A program made the translations under genes and the position numbers. Shown one piece after another: positions 52,355 to 61,903 of a DNA stretch of 64,000 nucleotides. This DNA is from JAPLDA01 sp043783155 (GTDB lineage Bacteria; Bacteroidota; Bacteroidia; AKYH767-A; 2013-40CM-41-45): the NCBI GenBank assembly GCA_043783155.1, contig JAYVZS010000065.1:7735-71734 (forward strand), read 5' to 3'. How positions within the stretch are numbered: the stretch's first letter is position 1; every line of letters begins with the position of its first letter. A model generated the notes under the pieces. It was not told the origin of the DNA. It did not search any database and saw only the letters and a list, made by a program, of their open reading frames with translations.

Positions 52355-54265
52355 ATGTATTTGTCTGAACAAAAAAAAGGTATCATTACCTACTCTGGCA
52401 TATTTTTTATCATTTGCTTTTCATTTAGATATTACGCCCCTTGCAATTTTGGCTTGTTCAACTCAGATGAGGCTATCCATGTCTTAATGTCAAAATCCTT
52501 TCTGCTACCCAGGGATTTTTATTACTGGGGACAAAACCGGCTTGGAAGTTTATTGCCAATGACGGCTTACGGCTTACGAAAAATATTTCCCATACACTAT
52601 TTATATATATGTTCTATTGTTCAGTTCTTGTTTCTATTTACGGGCTTTTATATTTTATCAAGGGAGATTAAGAGTTCTATTTTAAAAGTGTGCCTCTGTT
52701 TACTGATCTTCTTACCGGTAAATGAATACAATGCTTTGATCCTAGTTGGTCACCCTTATTCGTCACAGCTCTTTGCTGGATCACTCTTTATCTATTTTCT
52801 CTCTTTGTTAAGAAAATACTTGCTGCGAAATGAAATATTCGGCTTTTATCAGTTTTTCACTTCTTTATTTATATGTGTTGGTGCGATCATTTTTTTTACA
52901 ATTGGTATTTGGGTTTCGGAATTTAATGCAGTACTGATTTTAGTACCCATTTTCTATATCCTATTCGAAAAGAATTTAAGGTTAAAAATTTTAGTCCAGT
53001 CCCGAATACCCTTATTTGTAGTTCTCGAAATTTCATGGATCATTATTATTCTTTTAGGTTATTTTTCCTACAGGCAAATTAAACTGTCTGCGATTCAAAT
53101 TCCAGATTCTGTTCTTTATAATAAATTTTTTGTGGAAAATTTAAATGATGTCAAAACAATTTTTGATCAATTTCTGATCAATTTGAAAACCACTTTGTTT
53201 TTTAAAGATATATATACATTAGATAGTCTTTTTAATTGGTTCCTTGTACTGTTAACCATCATTATTGTTTTAATCCGGGTCATTAAGAAAACAAAACGAA
53301 GAAATGGTAATGCTACACTGATTAATAGTTTATTACTGGTCGTTGTTGCATCTTCTCTTGCATTATTTTCTTCTTCCTGGTTATTGAGGGTAGGTTTTAG
53401 TTCAAAATATTTTACCCCTGTTTATATTGTATATTGCTTTACCCTTTTGCTGCTTTTTGATCAATTTCAATATAAAAAATTGCAATTTATAAGCTTGCTT
53501 GGCTTTCTTTTTTTTACTGTATTATATTGTTATAACCTTGTCATAAAATACACGTTAGAGGGTCCATTTAAATTGTACGGAGAGTTTAGAAATTTACCTA
53601 AAGGAACTTTAATTGGTGATTACTGGGATGTATATAAAATTAATTCAGTAGCAATTGACAGTTTAAAATCTCTGCCTTTCGATTACTCAACTGTAAGAAC
53701 CTGGGATTGGAGAAATGAATCTTTGGCCGAAGACAATTTCTATTTTTTGGACACTCACAAAATTATTCAAGATACCCTCAGAGAAAATATTTTACAATTT
53801 GGGGTATTATTTAACTACGCCGGCAAAAAATACAATTACAATAATATTGATGTATTGCTTTATCACAAATCCAGTTCACAACCTTTGTCCAAATTTATCT
53901 TGAAAGCATCCAACAATCAATATGTAACAATTAGTTCCGATAATCATTCACTAATTGCAAATGCCTCGGATCCTTCGAAGGCGGAAGTATTTGAGTTGAT
54001 TGCAGCAAGAAACGGTAATGCAATAAAAACTGCTGAAGGAAAATTCGTTTGTGCTGATTTCAGCAATCGGACAAATCTTATAGCGGAAAGTAACCGTATT
54101 TCGGATTGGGAATATTTTAAAATCATCTTCGTCGGACAATCTGAAATTAACCTCGTGTCATCATCCGGTATGTTTGTTTGTGCTGACCGTATTTTAGGTG
54201 ACAGTATTTTTGCAAATCGGAAGGAAGCCAGAGAATGGGAAACATTTAAGTTAGAGCCAAAATAA
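52355..54265 (+). CDS. GT-C-like membrane protein with C-terminal fascin-like beta-trefoil
   Basis: A 636-residue protein: polytopic membrane region (about 1-420) with the acidic loop NFGLFNSDEAIHVLMSKSF and the pattern YYWGQNRLGSLLPM typical of GT-C enzymes, a short linker domain, and a C-terminal trefoil (about 510-636): FILKASNNQYVTISSDNHSL, KTAEGKFVCADFSNRTNLIA, LVSSSGMFVCADRILGDSIF, then REAREWETFKL. The trefoil aligns over its full length with the ends of 48061-50595, 54567-56225 and 57699-59534. It is the last gene of the plus-strand run and is more AT-rich than its neighbours. Role inferred as periplasmic glycosyl transfer. Confidence 0.78.
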   Translation: MYLSEQKKGIITYSGIFFIICFSFRYYAPCNFGLFNSDEAIHVLMSKSFLLPRDFYYWGQNRLGSLLPMTAYGLRKIFPIHYLYICSIVQFLFLFTGFYILSREIKSSILKVCLCLLIFLPVNEYNALILVGHPYSSQLFAGSLFIYFLSLLRKYLLRNEIFGFYQFFTSLFICVGAIIFFTIGIWVSEFNAVLILVPIFYILFEKNLRLKILVQSRIPLFVVLEISWIIIILLGYFSYRQIKLSAIQIPDSVLYNKFFVENLNDVKTIFDQFLINLKTTLFFKDIYTLDSLFNWFLVLLTIIIVLIRVIKKTKRRNGNATLINSLLLVVVASSLALFSSSWLLRVGFSSKYFTPVYIVYCFTLLLLFDQFQYKKLQFISLLGFLFFTVLYCYNLVIKYTLEGPFKLYGEFRNLPKGTLIGDYWDVYKINSVAIDSLKSLPFDYSTVRTWDWRNESLAEDNFYFLDTHKIIQDTLRENILQFGVLFNYAGKKYNYNNIDVLLYHKSSSQPLSKFILKASNNQYVTISSDNHSLIANASDPSKAEVFELIAARNGNAIKTAEGKFVCADFSNRTNLIAESNRISDWEYFKIIFVGQSEINLVSSSGMFVCADRILGDSIFANRKEAREWETFKLEPK

Positions 54266-54566
54266 ATTTACAACCCAAATAATTACATGGTTTTTTTTCG
54301 TCTTACGAGACAATTCCCATTAACACTAATAGATTCTATAATTTCAGTTTCTGTAAAGAGAACTTTGCTGAAATCCTCAGGGGGCTGGTAGTAATAATCA
54401 TCCTCTGTTTTAAAACCTGATCGGTAAACTTCTTTTAGCCAATCCAACTTAAAACCAACAAACCTGTCAAAAAATAAAAGGGTAGTCGATTCGACTTTTG
54501 CATAACAGTTTTTCTATTTCTGCGCCTTACAATAAAATGGAATTTCAACTTTTAAAGAACCAAAGA
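54266..54566. other. Convergence gap between two glycan gene runs
   Basis: Lies between two convergent trefoil genes. It contains a minus-strand gene remnant (54283-54513). No clear bidirectional terminator was found. Confidence 0.6.
54283..54513 (-). pseudogene. Remnant of a gene, C-terminal fragment only
   Basis: On the minus strand an open frame of 76 codons follows a TAG (54514-54516) and ends at TAA 54283-54285. It has no start codon, but its composition is strongly protein-like (VESTTLLFFDRFVGFKLDWL, then KEVYRSGFKTEDDYYYQPP and IESISVNGNCLVRRKKTM). It looks like the 3' end of a decayed gene at the meeting point of the two runs. I cannot name the family. Confidence 0.5.
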
Positions 54567-56225
54567 TTATTTCCATATTAGTTTGAATTTTTCCTTTCTT
54601 CCGATGGATTCACCATCGGCAAAAAGCTGGGATGTCCTTTCATCAACACTCAGGAATTTTCCGTTTGTCGCCATAAAAGCAACCGTATCATTTCCAAGTT
54701 CGATTAAAGTAAATTTCTCCCAATCATACATGGCTTCTCTTGTTGCCGTAATTTCATTTTTTTTCGCCAACTCTGCAGTCAAAAATTTATTGGTGAAAGC
54801 CGTGATTGCACATTTATTGTTTTCAAGTTTCCACATTGAAAATAATTCCCATGGAAAAGCATGATCCTGGTTCGCTACAATCGGATCATTATGCGAATTA
54901 TCATCGGATACATATCGGCCATTGCAGGCTTTTAAATAAAATCCTTTCCTGCCCTCATAAATCTCCAACGCTTTTTCTCTGACGAGACTATCGAATTCAA
55001 ACGAACCCGGTTTGAAGTTATGGGTGTAACTCGAAATCCACATGCTATCCGTTTTCAAATCCTCAACCAGGTTATTTAGTATTTTGTTACTCACAACGTT
55101 TTCTAAATAGTACTCTGTAATTCCGAATGGAAAGCAATTGGTATTCCCGAGCGAGCCGATCAGTACAACATAATCCGCGCTTTCAATTTCTTTCGGCAAA
55201 TCCAGCGTTTTCAATGGAATGCCCTGATCATCGTTGAGCGCATAGGAAGTGGTAGCGAAATAATACCAGTATTTTGATTCATCCGAAAATATATACCGTA
55301 GTTTTTTCTGCTCCTTTATCTGCCAGAAAAAACTATCTCCGATAATTAATACCCTCGGACGATAATTCCCAAGAGTAGTCTTGTCCATTTCCAATTTACG
55401 GTACGCGTAACGCGGCTGATTCAGACTGAAAAATAAATTCAAGGGCCCTTCAAAGTCAGCGTCAGGCTCCCTTGGTTTATCCGACCACTCAACGCCAGTG
55501 TATTTATAGGAAGGCATTGGCTTTGAAACGGTATGTTGTATATACTTCACAAGAGTATCCTGCGCGACCGAAGCGGCATACATCGACCAGTGAAAACCGG
55601 TTTTTGTGAATAGAGGATACGCGCCTGTATCGCGCAGCGTTTTGAAGTATGATACAAGATCTATAAAAGGAATATGGTATTTTTGGTAATCCTGAACATC
55701 GTCTTCGTAATCCGTTTCCTCCTTGTTAATACTTCTAAAGGATGGTGGCAAAAAATCGGGCAATACACTTTCTTTGGATGGGACAATGAGCACAAGAAGA
55801 TGAGCGCCATGTCTTTCTATTCCGTCCTTCATCAGTTTAATTTTTCTGACGATCGAATCATTCCCGTTTTTCCCGTTATACAATTGTCCCCTTGTTCGAT
55901 AAACAGAATACACACTGAAAATAAAACCATCTTTTCCGGCAACGTTGTCATTAACGCTTAATTCCCTGAAGAATATATACTCCAGGCTATTCTTAACTTT
56001 TACAAAAAATGCGCGGAAGCCAAAATTACTGTTTTCGTAATCCTCCGTCTTCTTCTGAAATGAAAGTGATGCTATATCCGTGATAGAAATTGTTGGTTTC
56101 TCAGGTTTAACGAATGCTCCTTTCAATTCCGGTTCTTTAAATATCTGTGTTGCTTGCTGGATTAACGGCACCCATAACAAAGCAAGGAGAAAAACAAAGA
56201 TCACTGTTTTTATTTTCCTGTCCAT
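54567..56225 (-). CDS. AlgJ/AlgX-like SGNH acetyltransferase with C-terminal fascin-like beta-trefoil
   Basis: A 552-residue protein anchored by an N-terminal span (IKTVIFVFLLALLWVPLI). The SGNH-like domain (about 50-390) has GKDGFIFSVYSVYRTRG, TKTGFHWSMYAAS (near 205-215) and VLIIGDSFFWQ (Ser near 296), as in proteins that transfer acyl groups to exported polysaccharide with an MBOAT partner. The usual D-x-H motif reads G-F-H, so the Asp is missing. C-terminal trefoil (about 425-552): FYLKACNGRYVSDDNSHNDP, EAMYDWEKFTLIELGNDTVA and FMATNGKFLSVDERTSQLFA. Its ATG overlaps the stop of the MBOAT gene by one base (TAATG), so the two are coupled. Confidence 0.85.
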   Translation of the reverse strand: MDRKIKTVIFVFLLALLWVPLIQQATQIFKEPELKGAFVKPEKPTISITDIASLSFQKKTEDYENSNFGFRAFFVKVKNSLEYIFFRELSVNDNVAGKDGFIFSVYSVYRTRGQLYNGKNGNDSIVRKIKLMKDGIERHGAHLLVLIVPSKESVLPDFLPPSFRSINKEETDYEDDVQDYQKYHIPFIDLVSYFKTLRDTGAYPLFTKTGFHWSMYAASVAQDTLVKYIQHTVSKPMPSYKYTGVEWSDKPREPDADFEGPLNLFFSLNQPRYAYRKLEMDKTTLGNYRPRVLIIGDSFFWQIKEQKKLRYIFSDESKYWYYFATTSYALNDDQGIPLKTLDLPKEIESADYVVLIGSLGNTNCFPFGITEYYLENVVSNKILNNLVEDLKTDSMWISSYTHNFKPGSFEFDSLVREKALEIYEGRKGFYLKACNGRYVSDDNSHNDPIVANQDHAFPWELFSMWKLENNKCAITAFTNKFLTAELAKKNEITATREAMYDWEKFTLIELGNDTVAFMATNGKFLSVDERTSQLFADGESIGRKEKFKLIWK

Positions 56226-57640
56226 TAGAATTTAAAATAGATAAACGGATTAAATCCCATGGAAGTAATTTCACCGATACACAAAGTCATGAAAACGATT
56301 ACAACCAGCGCATTTAAGGAAGCCCGCCTGACACTCAAGGGCCCCGCCGGTATCAATTGTGGTATTTTTAATTTTGCATACAGCAACGGAATAAAAGACA
56401 GTAGGATCGCTATCACCAATACGAACGTTACATGAGCAGTGAGGAAATATTCATGTGTTGAAAAAGAAAACATTTTCTTTAAGAACATAAACGCCTGCTG
56501 CATATTATCTGAACGAAACGGAATCCATCCGATCACAACGATAAAAAAAGTAATCAGCATTCTTGGAATCGAGCCCATGCGTTCGGTGAGTTTTAATAAA
56601 AACACTCTGTCCAACACCAGAAAAAGTCCGTGGTACGCTCCCCAGATAATAAAGGTCCATTGCGCGCCATGCCAGAATCCGGAAATCAAAAACACCACGC
56701 ATAAATTAAAATACATTTTTGGAACAGATACTTTATTTCCGCCTAAAGAAATGTATAGGTAGTCGCGCATCCACCTGCTTAAAGACATGTGCCATCTTTT
56801 CCAGAAATCAGTAATGCTTTGAGCGATGTACGGATGATTGAAGTTTTCCGGAAAAGAAAATCCCATCATCTTACCGAGCCCGATGGCCATATCGGAATAG
56901 CCTGAGAAGTCAAAGAAAATCTGGAATGTATAACAGATCGCACCGATCCAGGCTGAAGATGCTGAAAGTTCGGCATACTCCAAGTGAAATATTTTATCTG
57001 CTTCTGCTCCAAGGACATTTGCAATCAATACTTTTTTAGCAAGCCCGATACTGAAGCGAAATAAACCTGGCAGGAAATTGTCGACGTTGTCAAGAAAGTT
57101 TCTTCCCTTAATCTGGTCTGCAATTTCATTGAAGCGAATAATTGGTCCGGCAATCAACTGGGGGAAAAGAAAAATATAAAGCGCATAATCAATGATGTTT
57201 TTCATTGGTGGCTTCACTCTCCTATAAACATCAATGAGATAACTCATTTCATGAAAAACAAAAAAGGAAATACCGATGGGAAGTGCAACACGGGTAAAAG
57301 AAATTTCATTTTTTCCGACAGCATGCATCAGTACGTTCAGGTTGTCAACAAAAAAATTGAAGTATTTAAAATAGACCAGGACGGATACATTAAAAATTAT
57401 TCCGATCGTAAGAATATATTTCCTTTTATTTCCCTCACTTTTATGGATAAAACGCGCGAGGAAAAAATCCGCGATAACAGCCGAAGATAAAATAAAAACA
57501 AATTGCGGAGCTCCCCATGCATAGAACAATACACTTGCAAGAACTATAAAGTAATTTTTAAAACCGGCAGGCAATAAATAATAGATGGTAAAAAAGGCCG
57601 GCAAAAAATACAATAAAAAAAAGGTGCTGCTAAAAAGCAT
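56225..57640 (-). CDS. MBOAT-family O-acyltransferase (AlgI-like)
   Basis: A 471-residue polytopic inner-membrane protein that passes acyl groups, usually acetyl, from the cytoplasm to a periplasmic partner for polysaccharide modification. Features: FYAWGAPQFVFIL near the start, MSYLIDVYRR, SITDFWKRWHMSLSRWMRDY, and the catalytic His region GFWHGAQWTFIIWGAYHGLF (about 318-338). Length is normal for AlgI/PatA-like proteins. Coupled to the AlgJ/X-like gene just downstream, forming the classical acylation pair. Confidence 0.95.
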   Translation of the reverse strand: MLFSSTFFLLYFLPAFFTIYYLLPAGFKNYFIVLASVLFYAWGAPQFVFILSSAVIADFFLARFIHKSEGNKRKYILTIGIIFNVSVLVYFKYFNFFVDNLNVLMHAVGKNEISFTRVALPIGISFFVFHEMSYLIDVYRRVKPPMKNIIDYALYIFLFPQLIAGPIIRFNEIADQIKGRNFLDNVDNFLPGLFRFSIGLAKKVLIANVLGAEADKIFHLEYAELSASSAWIGAICYTFQIFFDFSGYSDMAIGLGKMMGFSFPENFNHPYIAQSITDFWKRWHMSLSRWMRDYLYISLGGNKVSVPKMYFNLCVVFLISGFWHGAQWTFIIWGAYHGLFLVLDRVFLLKLTERMGSIPRMLITFFIVVIGWIPFRSDNMQQAFMFLKKMFSFSTHEYFLTAHVTFVLVIAILLSFIPLLYAKLKIPQLIPAGPLSVRRASLNALVVIVFMTLCIGEITSMGFNPFIYFKF

Positions 57641-57698
57641 GGTTGTCTGTCAGGTTATGATTCAAAGATGAAATTTTTATTCAGATTCATCCTCCTGT

Positions 57699-59534
57699 TT
57701 ATTTAACAATAAGCATAAATTTTTCATGCGCCCCGATAGATTCACTCTTCGCGAACAACTGGCTTGATTTCTCATCAACACTCAGGTACTTATCATTCGT
57801 TGCTTTGAAGGCAACGAGTCCGTTGCCCAATTCCGTCATCCTGAATGTTTCCCAGCTTCCTACTGAATTTCTTGAAGCCGTAATCCTGTTTTCATGATTT
57901 AACTCACAACAAAAAAAATAATTATCAGACGAACAAATCGCGCATTCTCCATTACCAAAAAGAATCAATATAAAAGTTTCCCAATCGTAAGCATCGTTAC
58001 GGTTGGCAACAACCATGTCCTTTAACAATTGATCGGCACATACATATTTATTGTTCCATGCTTTTAAGTGAATAAGCTTTCTGCTTTCCTCATTTTTATT
58101 CGTGTAGGTATTCTGTACTTTACCTGCGGCGACAGACGGAGGAGTAAAATCCGCCCGCTTACCACCTTTCGCGCTTTCAGAATCCGGAGGTTTCAGATAT
58201 TTGTCAAAATCCTCAATGGTAGACATCTTACCAAATTGTTTGAAGTAAAGTTCCTTCGTCATCGAATCCCAATGAAGTGAATGGTATTCGAATTGAAACG
58301 TCTGAAAGATATTCAGCCATATAAAAAATGAGACGATGACGATAAATGCTCCTTTAACAATCCATTTCCTGCCGGAAACAAATTGTATGAATGACGCAAA
58401 CGGAATGGCAAGCATCGCGTAACTGTCAATCATCGGGCGTTGTCCGAAAGTACCGCCATACCACCAGCACCACCATGAAAATATAATGTAGATGTTGGCG
58501 ATAAAAAATAATACGATGGCCCATCGTAATTTTTTCGCTGCATCCTTCAACAAAAATATTCCGATCAATGAGAATCCCATCATCGGGGTATACAACAACC
58601 AGCCTTTTCGAAAACTAAACATTCCCTGTAATATTTTCGGGTCATTGAAAAAAAATCGTTCGTCGGTATACGAATAACACAGGTAATGGCCGGTTACTTT
58701 TTTCCAATAAAGAAACTGCGGAATCCAGATCAGGAAAGTAAGAAGGAAAATAAAGATGAACAGGTACCATTTTTTCAGGAAGAAGAGTATTCGCTCTTTG
58801 AATTCAGCCAATTTGGATATTCCGTACAAAGCAAAGAACAGCAGGATCACAATGTTGCTGGGTCGTATCAGCGTAATCAAACCCAGCAACAATCCGAGTA
58901 TCAGAGTATGTTTAATGGATGCTGACTCGTACCATTTAATTGTATAAAAAATAAAAACTGCGAACAAGCAGAAATTATATACATGCGGATTGGGCGCCGA
59001 CTGCGATGCATAACACAACAGGTTTGTCCCTAACCCGATCAGCAAAATTGTAATCGCAATGTGTTTATCTGAAAAACTGAAATGTCGTAAAATTTTTCTG
59101 AGGAATTCCAATCCGACAAATAAATAAAATATGGCACTCAGCAAAAGAAAAAATTTGTACGGTTCCGAAAAACCATCTTCCGGATAATCGGTGAGCATGG
59201 CAAAGCCATGAGCGACAAAGAAAAAAGGAGCATATAAAATTGAAAGTCCCATGGTTGATTTAATAATCCTCTTCCCTTCTGATGTTTCAACAGTCCAGAA
59301 TAAATAATAATTATCTCCCTGCTTGTAATCGCTTTTTGATAATGTGATGTCGTGGTAGATAAATGTAGCAGGAAGATATCCGTAATACCAATGAACATCA
59401 TGTTCAATGACACGATCGCGCTTTTTCCAGTTCTTTAAATTAAAATCAATGGCAACGCTGGCGAATACAACAATGGCAATCGCCAGAGTTGACAATTGCA
59501 CATTCCACCTTCCACTTGCTTTAAAATAATTCAT
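57699..59534 (-). CDS. GT-C-like membrane protein with C-terminal fascin-like beta-trefoil
   Basis: A 611-residue protein. The N-terminal 430 residues are a polytopic membrane region with periplasmic loop VIEHDVHWYYGYLPATFIYH and APNPHVYNFCLFAVFIFYTI, resembling uncharacterised Bacteroidota GT-C proteins; GQRPMIDSYAMLAIPFASFI is also typical. The trefoil (about 482-611) reads IHLKAWNNKYVCADQLLKDM, VANRNDAYDWETF, ITASRNSVGSWETF and ATNDKYLSVDEKSSQLFA. It is closest to the trefoil of the AlgJ/X-like neighbour, notably in its third repeat. It lies 58 bases upstream of the MBOAT gene in the same direction. Function is inferred. Confidence 0.78.
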   Translation of the reverse strand: MNYFKASGRWNVQLSTLAIAIVVFASVAIDFNLKNWKKRDRVIEHDVHWYYGYLPATFIYHDITLSKSDYKQGDNYYLFWTVETSEGKRIIKSTMGLSILYAPFFFVAHGFAMLTDYPEDGFSEPYKFFLLLSAIFYLFVGLEFLRKILRHFSFSDKHIAITILLIGLGTNLLCYASQSAPNPHVYNFCLFAVFIFYTIKWYESASIKHTLILGLLLGLITLIRPSNIVILLFFALYGISKLAEFKERILFFLKKWYLFIFIFLLTFLIWIPQFLYWKKVTGHYLCYSYTDERFFFNDPKILQGMFSFRKGWLLYTPMMGFSLIGIFLLKDAAKKLRWAIVLFFIANIYIIFSWWCWWYGGTFGQRPMIDSYAMLAIPFASFIQFVSGRKWIVKGAFIVIVSFFIWLNIFQTFQFEYHSLHWDSMTKELYFKQFGKMSTIEDFDKYLKPPDSESAKGGKRADFTPPSVAAGKVQNTYTNKNEESRKLIHLKAWNNKYVCADQLLKDMVVANRNDAYDWETFILILFGNGECAICSSDNYFFCCELNHENRITASRNSVGSWETFRMTELGNGLVAFKATNDKYLSVDEKSSQLFAKSESIGAHEKFMLIVK

Positions 59535-59578
59535 TTCATATTTAATAAAATCTCACCGGAGAAATTCCGATGAATAAT

Positions 59579-60436
59579 TCAATTTACTCTATACCAAAAT
59601 GAGCCGCCATGCCTCTCAACATTCCCCAGGTTCTCATGATTCCAAACTGATTCCAGTATTTTACTTAACTCAGTATCTTCACTCACGAAGAACCCGGGCA
59701 TCAGAATCTCATACCGTTCCGGATTCGACAACAGCATGGCCGCCAGTAAATATTGTTCGGAATAAAACCGGTCGCACATAAACTGCGGATAATCATACGG
59801 AAGATAGATATCATGAATGTGAACAATCACTCCCTTCTTTAGCTTAGGAAGAATTTCGAGGAAACAAACTGTCACATCAGAATTCGGAAAGCAGCGATGC
59901 GAATTATCAATGAACAGAATATCATTTTCCTGAAGCGACTGAATGAATGTATAGTCAGTCATGTCCTCCGCCGGCTGACGAATTACCTTGTCAGCAAGAT
60001 GATCGATCGACGCTCTTGGAAAAGGATCCACAGAGGTAATCTGCGTTTGCAATCCTTCGTCGTTGATCGCCTTTCGTGCCACCTTCGTAGAATTACCTGA
60101 ACCGATTTCGATGTACTGTTTCGGTTTGTACATGCGAATCAAACTGTACAAAGAAATGATATCAAGACCGGGCAAATATTCATTGTTCCATCTTGGTTCG
60201 GCTTCAACCGTTTCTTTGTTATTCGTTTTAATGGCATGAAAAATATTTTTGTAATTCAAAAACTGAGAAAGAGATGAAGCATATTCGTTTCGCCTTTTAT
60301 TTACAATTTGATACAATTCTTTATGCGGCGGCTTTCCGAATCCATATCGTGGTTTAAAGTCGACCTTGTATTCAAGAAACAACGTTTGAAATTTAGGAGA
60401 AAGAAAATGATGAACCGATCGGAGAAGATTTTTCAT
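59579..60436 (-). CDS. Class I SAM-dependent methyltransferase (Methyltransf_24 type)
   Basis: A 285-residue cytoplasmic protein. The SAM-binding glycine motif is KQYIEIGSGNSTKVA (about 113-127), followed by ITSVDPFPRASIDHLADKVI, NDILFIDNSHRCFPNSDVTV and GVIVHIHDIYLPYDYPQ. This is the class_I/Methyltransf_24 pattern often found in surface-polysaccharide clusters, where such enzymes methylate sugars or sugar intermediates. Its position inside the minus-strand glycan run supports that role; the substrate is unknown. Confidence 0.87.
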   Translation of the reverse strand: MKNLLRSVHHFLSPKFQTLFLEYKVDFKPRYGFGKPPHKELYQIVNKRRNEYASSLSQFLNYKNIFHAIKTNNKETVEAEPRWNNEYLPGLDIISLYSLIRMYKPKQYIEIGSGNSTKVARKAINDEGLQTQITSVDPFPRASIDHLADKVIRQPAEDMTDYTFIQSLQENDILFIDNSHRCFPNSDVTVCFLEILPKLKKGVIVHIHDIYLPYDYPQFMCDRFYSEQYLLAAMLLSNPERYEILMPGFFVSEDTELSKILESVWNHENLGNVERHGGSFWYRVN

Positions 60437-60496
60437 TTGACCAATTTATAGCTTTAATATCATTCGACAAAAAATGTTAAAACAAATATTCTATCT

Positions 60497-61903
60497 TCAG
60501 ATTCTCCGGAAAACAACCACTCTGAATCGTTCTTTATTGCCCGGTGTTACGACGATCGCAGATAAAAATGAATTGAGCATTTTGAAATTTTTATTGCCTT
60601 CCAATTTTTGCAACGGTATCCTTCCTTCATTCGGGCCGAAGTGCGAATCCCAAATCACCAATTCGCCCGGCGCTACGCTTATTTCAGGAGTTTCCGGATT
60701 TAAAGCATAAAATTCCACGGCAGAATTTTTATCAAATGGATCTTTGTTTAATTCATACACAACAAAGGGATGAGCGTAAAATATTTTCGCAGAAGAAAGA
60801 TTCTCCCGCTGTATCCAGGTATCTGCCTGGTGTAAGGTAGACTCTTCATAATCGAGATGTTCAGGAAACGTATGTTGTCTGAAAGGAATCGCAATTATCA
60901 AAATCAGAAATACAGCTTTGATAATAACTGAATTCTTAACACTCAAAACGGCATTCGCCCCACGTAAAGCAAGTAACGCAAGCAAGGGCGTTACCGCCGC
61001 CATTACGCGAATCAATCCGTCGGAGCCAAACCATCCTTTCCACCAGAAAATAGAATGTGCAACAAAATAAATGACGAAGCTTCCGTATAATAAGAGCGAT
61101 TCTTCGATTCTGATTTCATTGAAAAAAATTCCCTCCTCTTTCTTTTTTACGAACAAACTAATTAGTCCTGTTAGTATAAGGACAACGAGTGCTGTTCCGA
61201 AAATAAATTCATTTTGGCTGAGGAAGAAAAATAAACTGCCATTGCCATAGATATTTTTTCCCGATGTATAAGGATCCTGGTGAGCCAGCCAGAAAAAATC
61301 ATGAAAATAAATCAAGCCAATCAGACTATACACGATTGTTCCCGTTACCAGCCAGGGAACTGCCGAAATTTTTTTTCTGTATAGCAGAACAAAAGCAAAA
61401 AGCGGAAGCAATAAATATCCTTCACTTCTGATGAATGGAAGGAATGACAACGTGATCGATGACAGAAAATATTTTTTTTCCACGAAAAGAAAAATGGAAA
61501 ATACCAGGATAAAACCAAAAAATATTTCCGTAAGTCCTGAGAAAATAACAACAAAATAAACGGGTGCAAACAAACTCATAAAAATCACCAGCCAGGAATT
61601 TTTAAAACTGAATTTCTTCGCAAGCAGATACATCAGATACGCAGTACTCAATGCACAGATGGTGTTAAAAATATTCATTCCTAAAAACCCGAATTGAGCG
61701 AACGGGGAACTGACAAGAATAAAAAAGGGTTTACCCCAATGATGCAAAAATAATTCATGATGTTTGAAACTAAATTTAGAAATGAACATGTGCATGTTGC
61801 TGTCTCCACCCCCATAACCACTGCCTTCAGAAAAAAGGGAAAGCGTTGTCATCACCGCAAAAAGAAGGAGTAATAGAACCTGAACTGTTTTCTTTTCTGT
61901 CAT
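60497..61903 (-). CDS. GT-C-like polytopic membrane protein
   Basis: A 468-residue membrane protein with about ten spans. The first periplasmic loop reads GSGYGGGDSNMHMFISKFSF, HHWGKPFFILVSSPFAQFG, resembling GT39/ArnT-like enzymes with an acidic residue in the first loop. The C-terminal domain (about 350-468) is short and soluble (ISVAPGELVIWDSHFGPNEG) and carries no trefoil, unlike its cluster neighbours. Its ATG overlaps the stop of the ABC ATPase gene by 4 bases, so these two are cotranscribed. Function as a polyprenyl-phosphate sugar transferase is inferred. Confidence 0.75.
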   Translation of the reverse strand: MTEKKTVQVLLLLLFAVMTTLSLFSEGSGYGGGDSNMHMFISKFSFKHHELFLHHWGKPFFILVSSPFAQFGFLGMNIFNTICALSTAYLMYLLAKKFSFKNSWLVIFMSLFAPVYFVVIFSGLTEIFFGFILVFSIFLFVEKKYFLSSITLSFLPFIRSEGYLLLPLFAFVLLYRKKISAVPWLVTGTIVYSLIGLIYFHDFFWLAHQDPYTSGKNIYGNGSLFFFLSQNEFIFGTALVVLILTGLISLFVKKKEEGIFFNEIRIEESLLLYGSFVIYFVAHSIFWWKGWFGSDGLIRVMAAVTPLLALLALRGANAVLSVKNSVIIKAVFLILIIAIPFRQHTFPEHLDYEESTLHQADTWIQRENLSSAKIFYAHPFVVYELNKDPFDKNSAVEFYALNPETPEISVAPGELVIWDSHFGPNEGRIPLQKLEGNKNFKMLNSFLSAIVVTPGNKERFRVVVFRRI

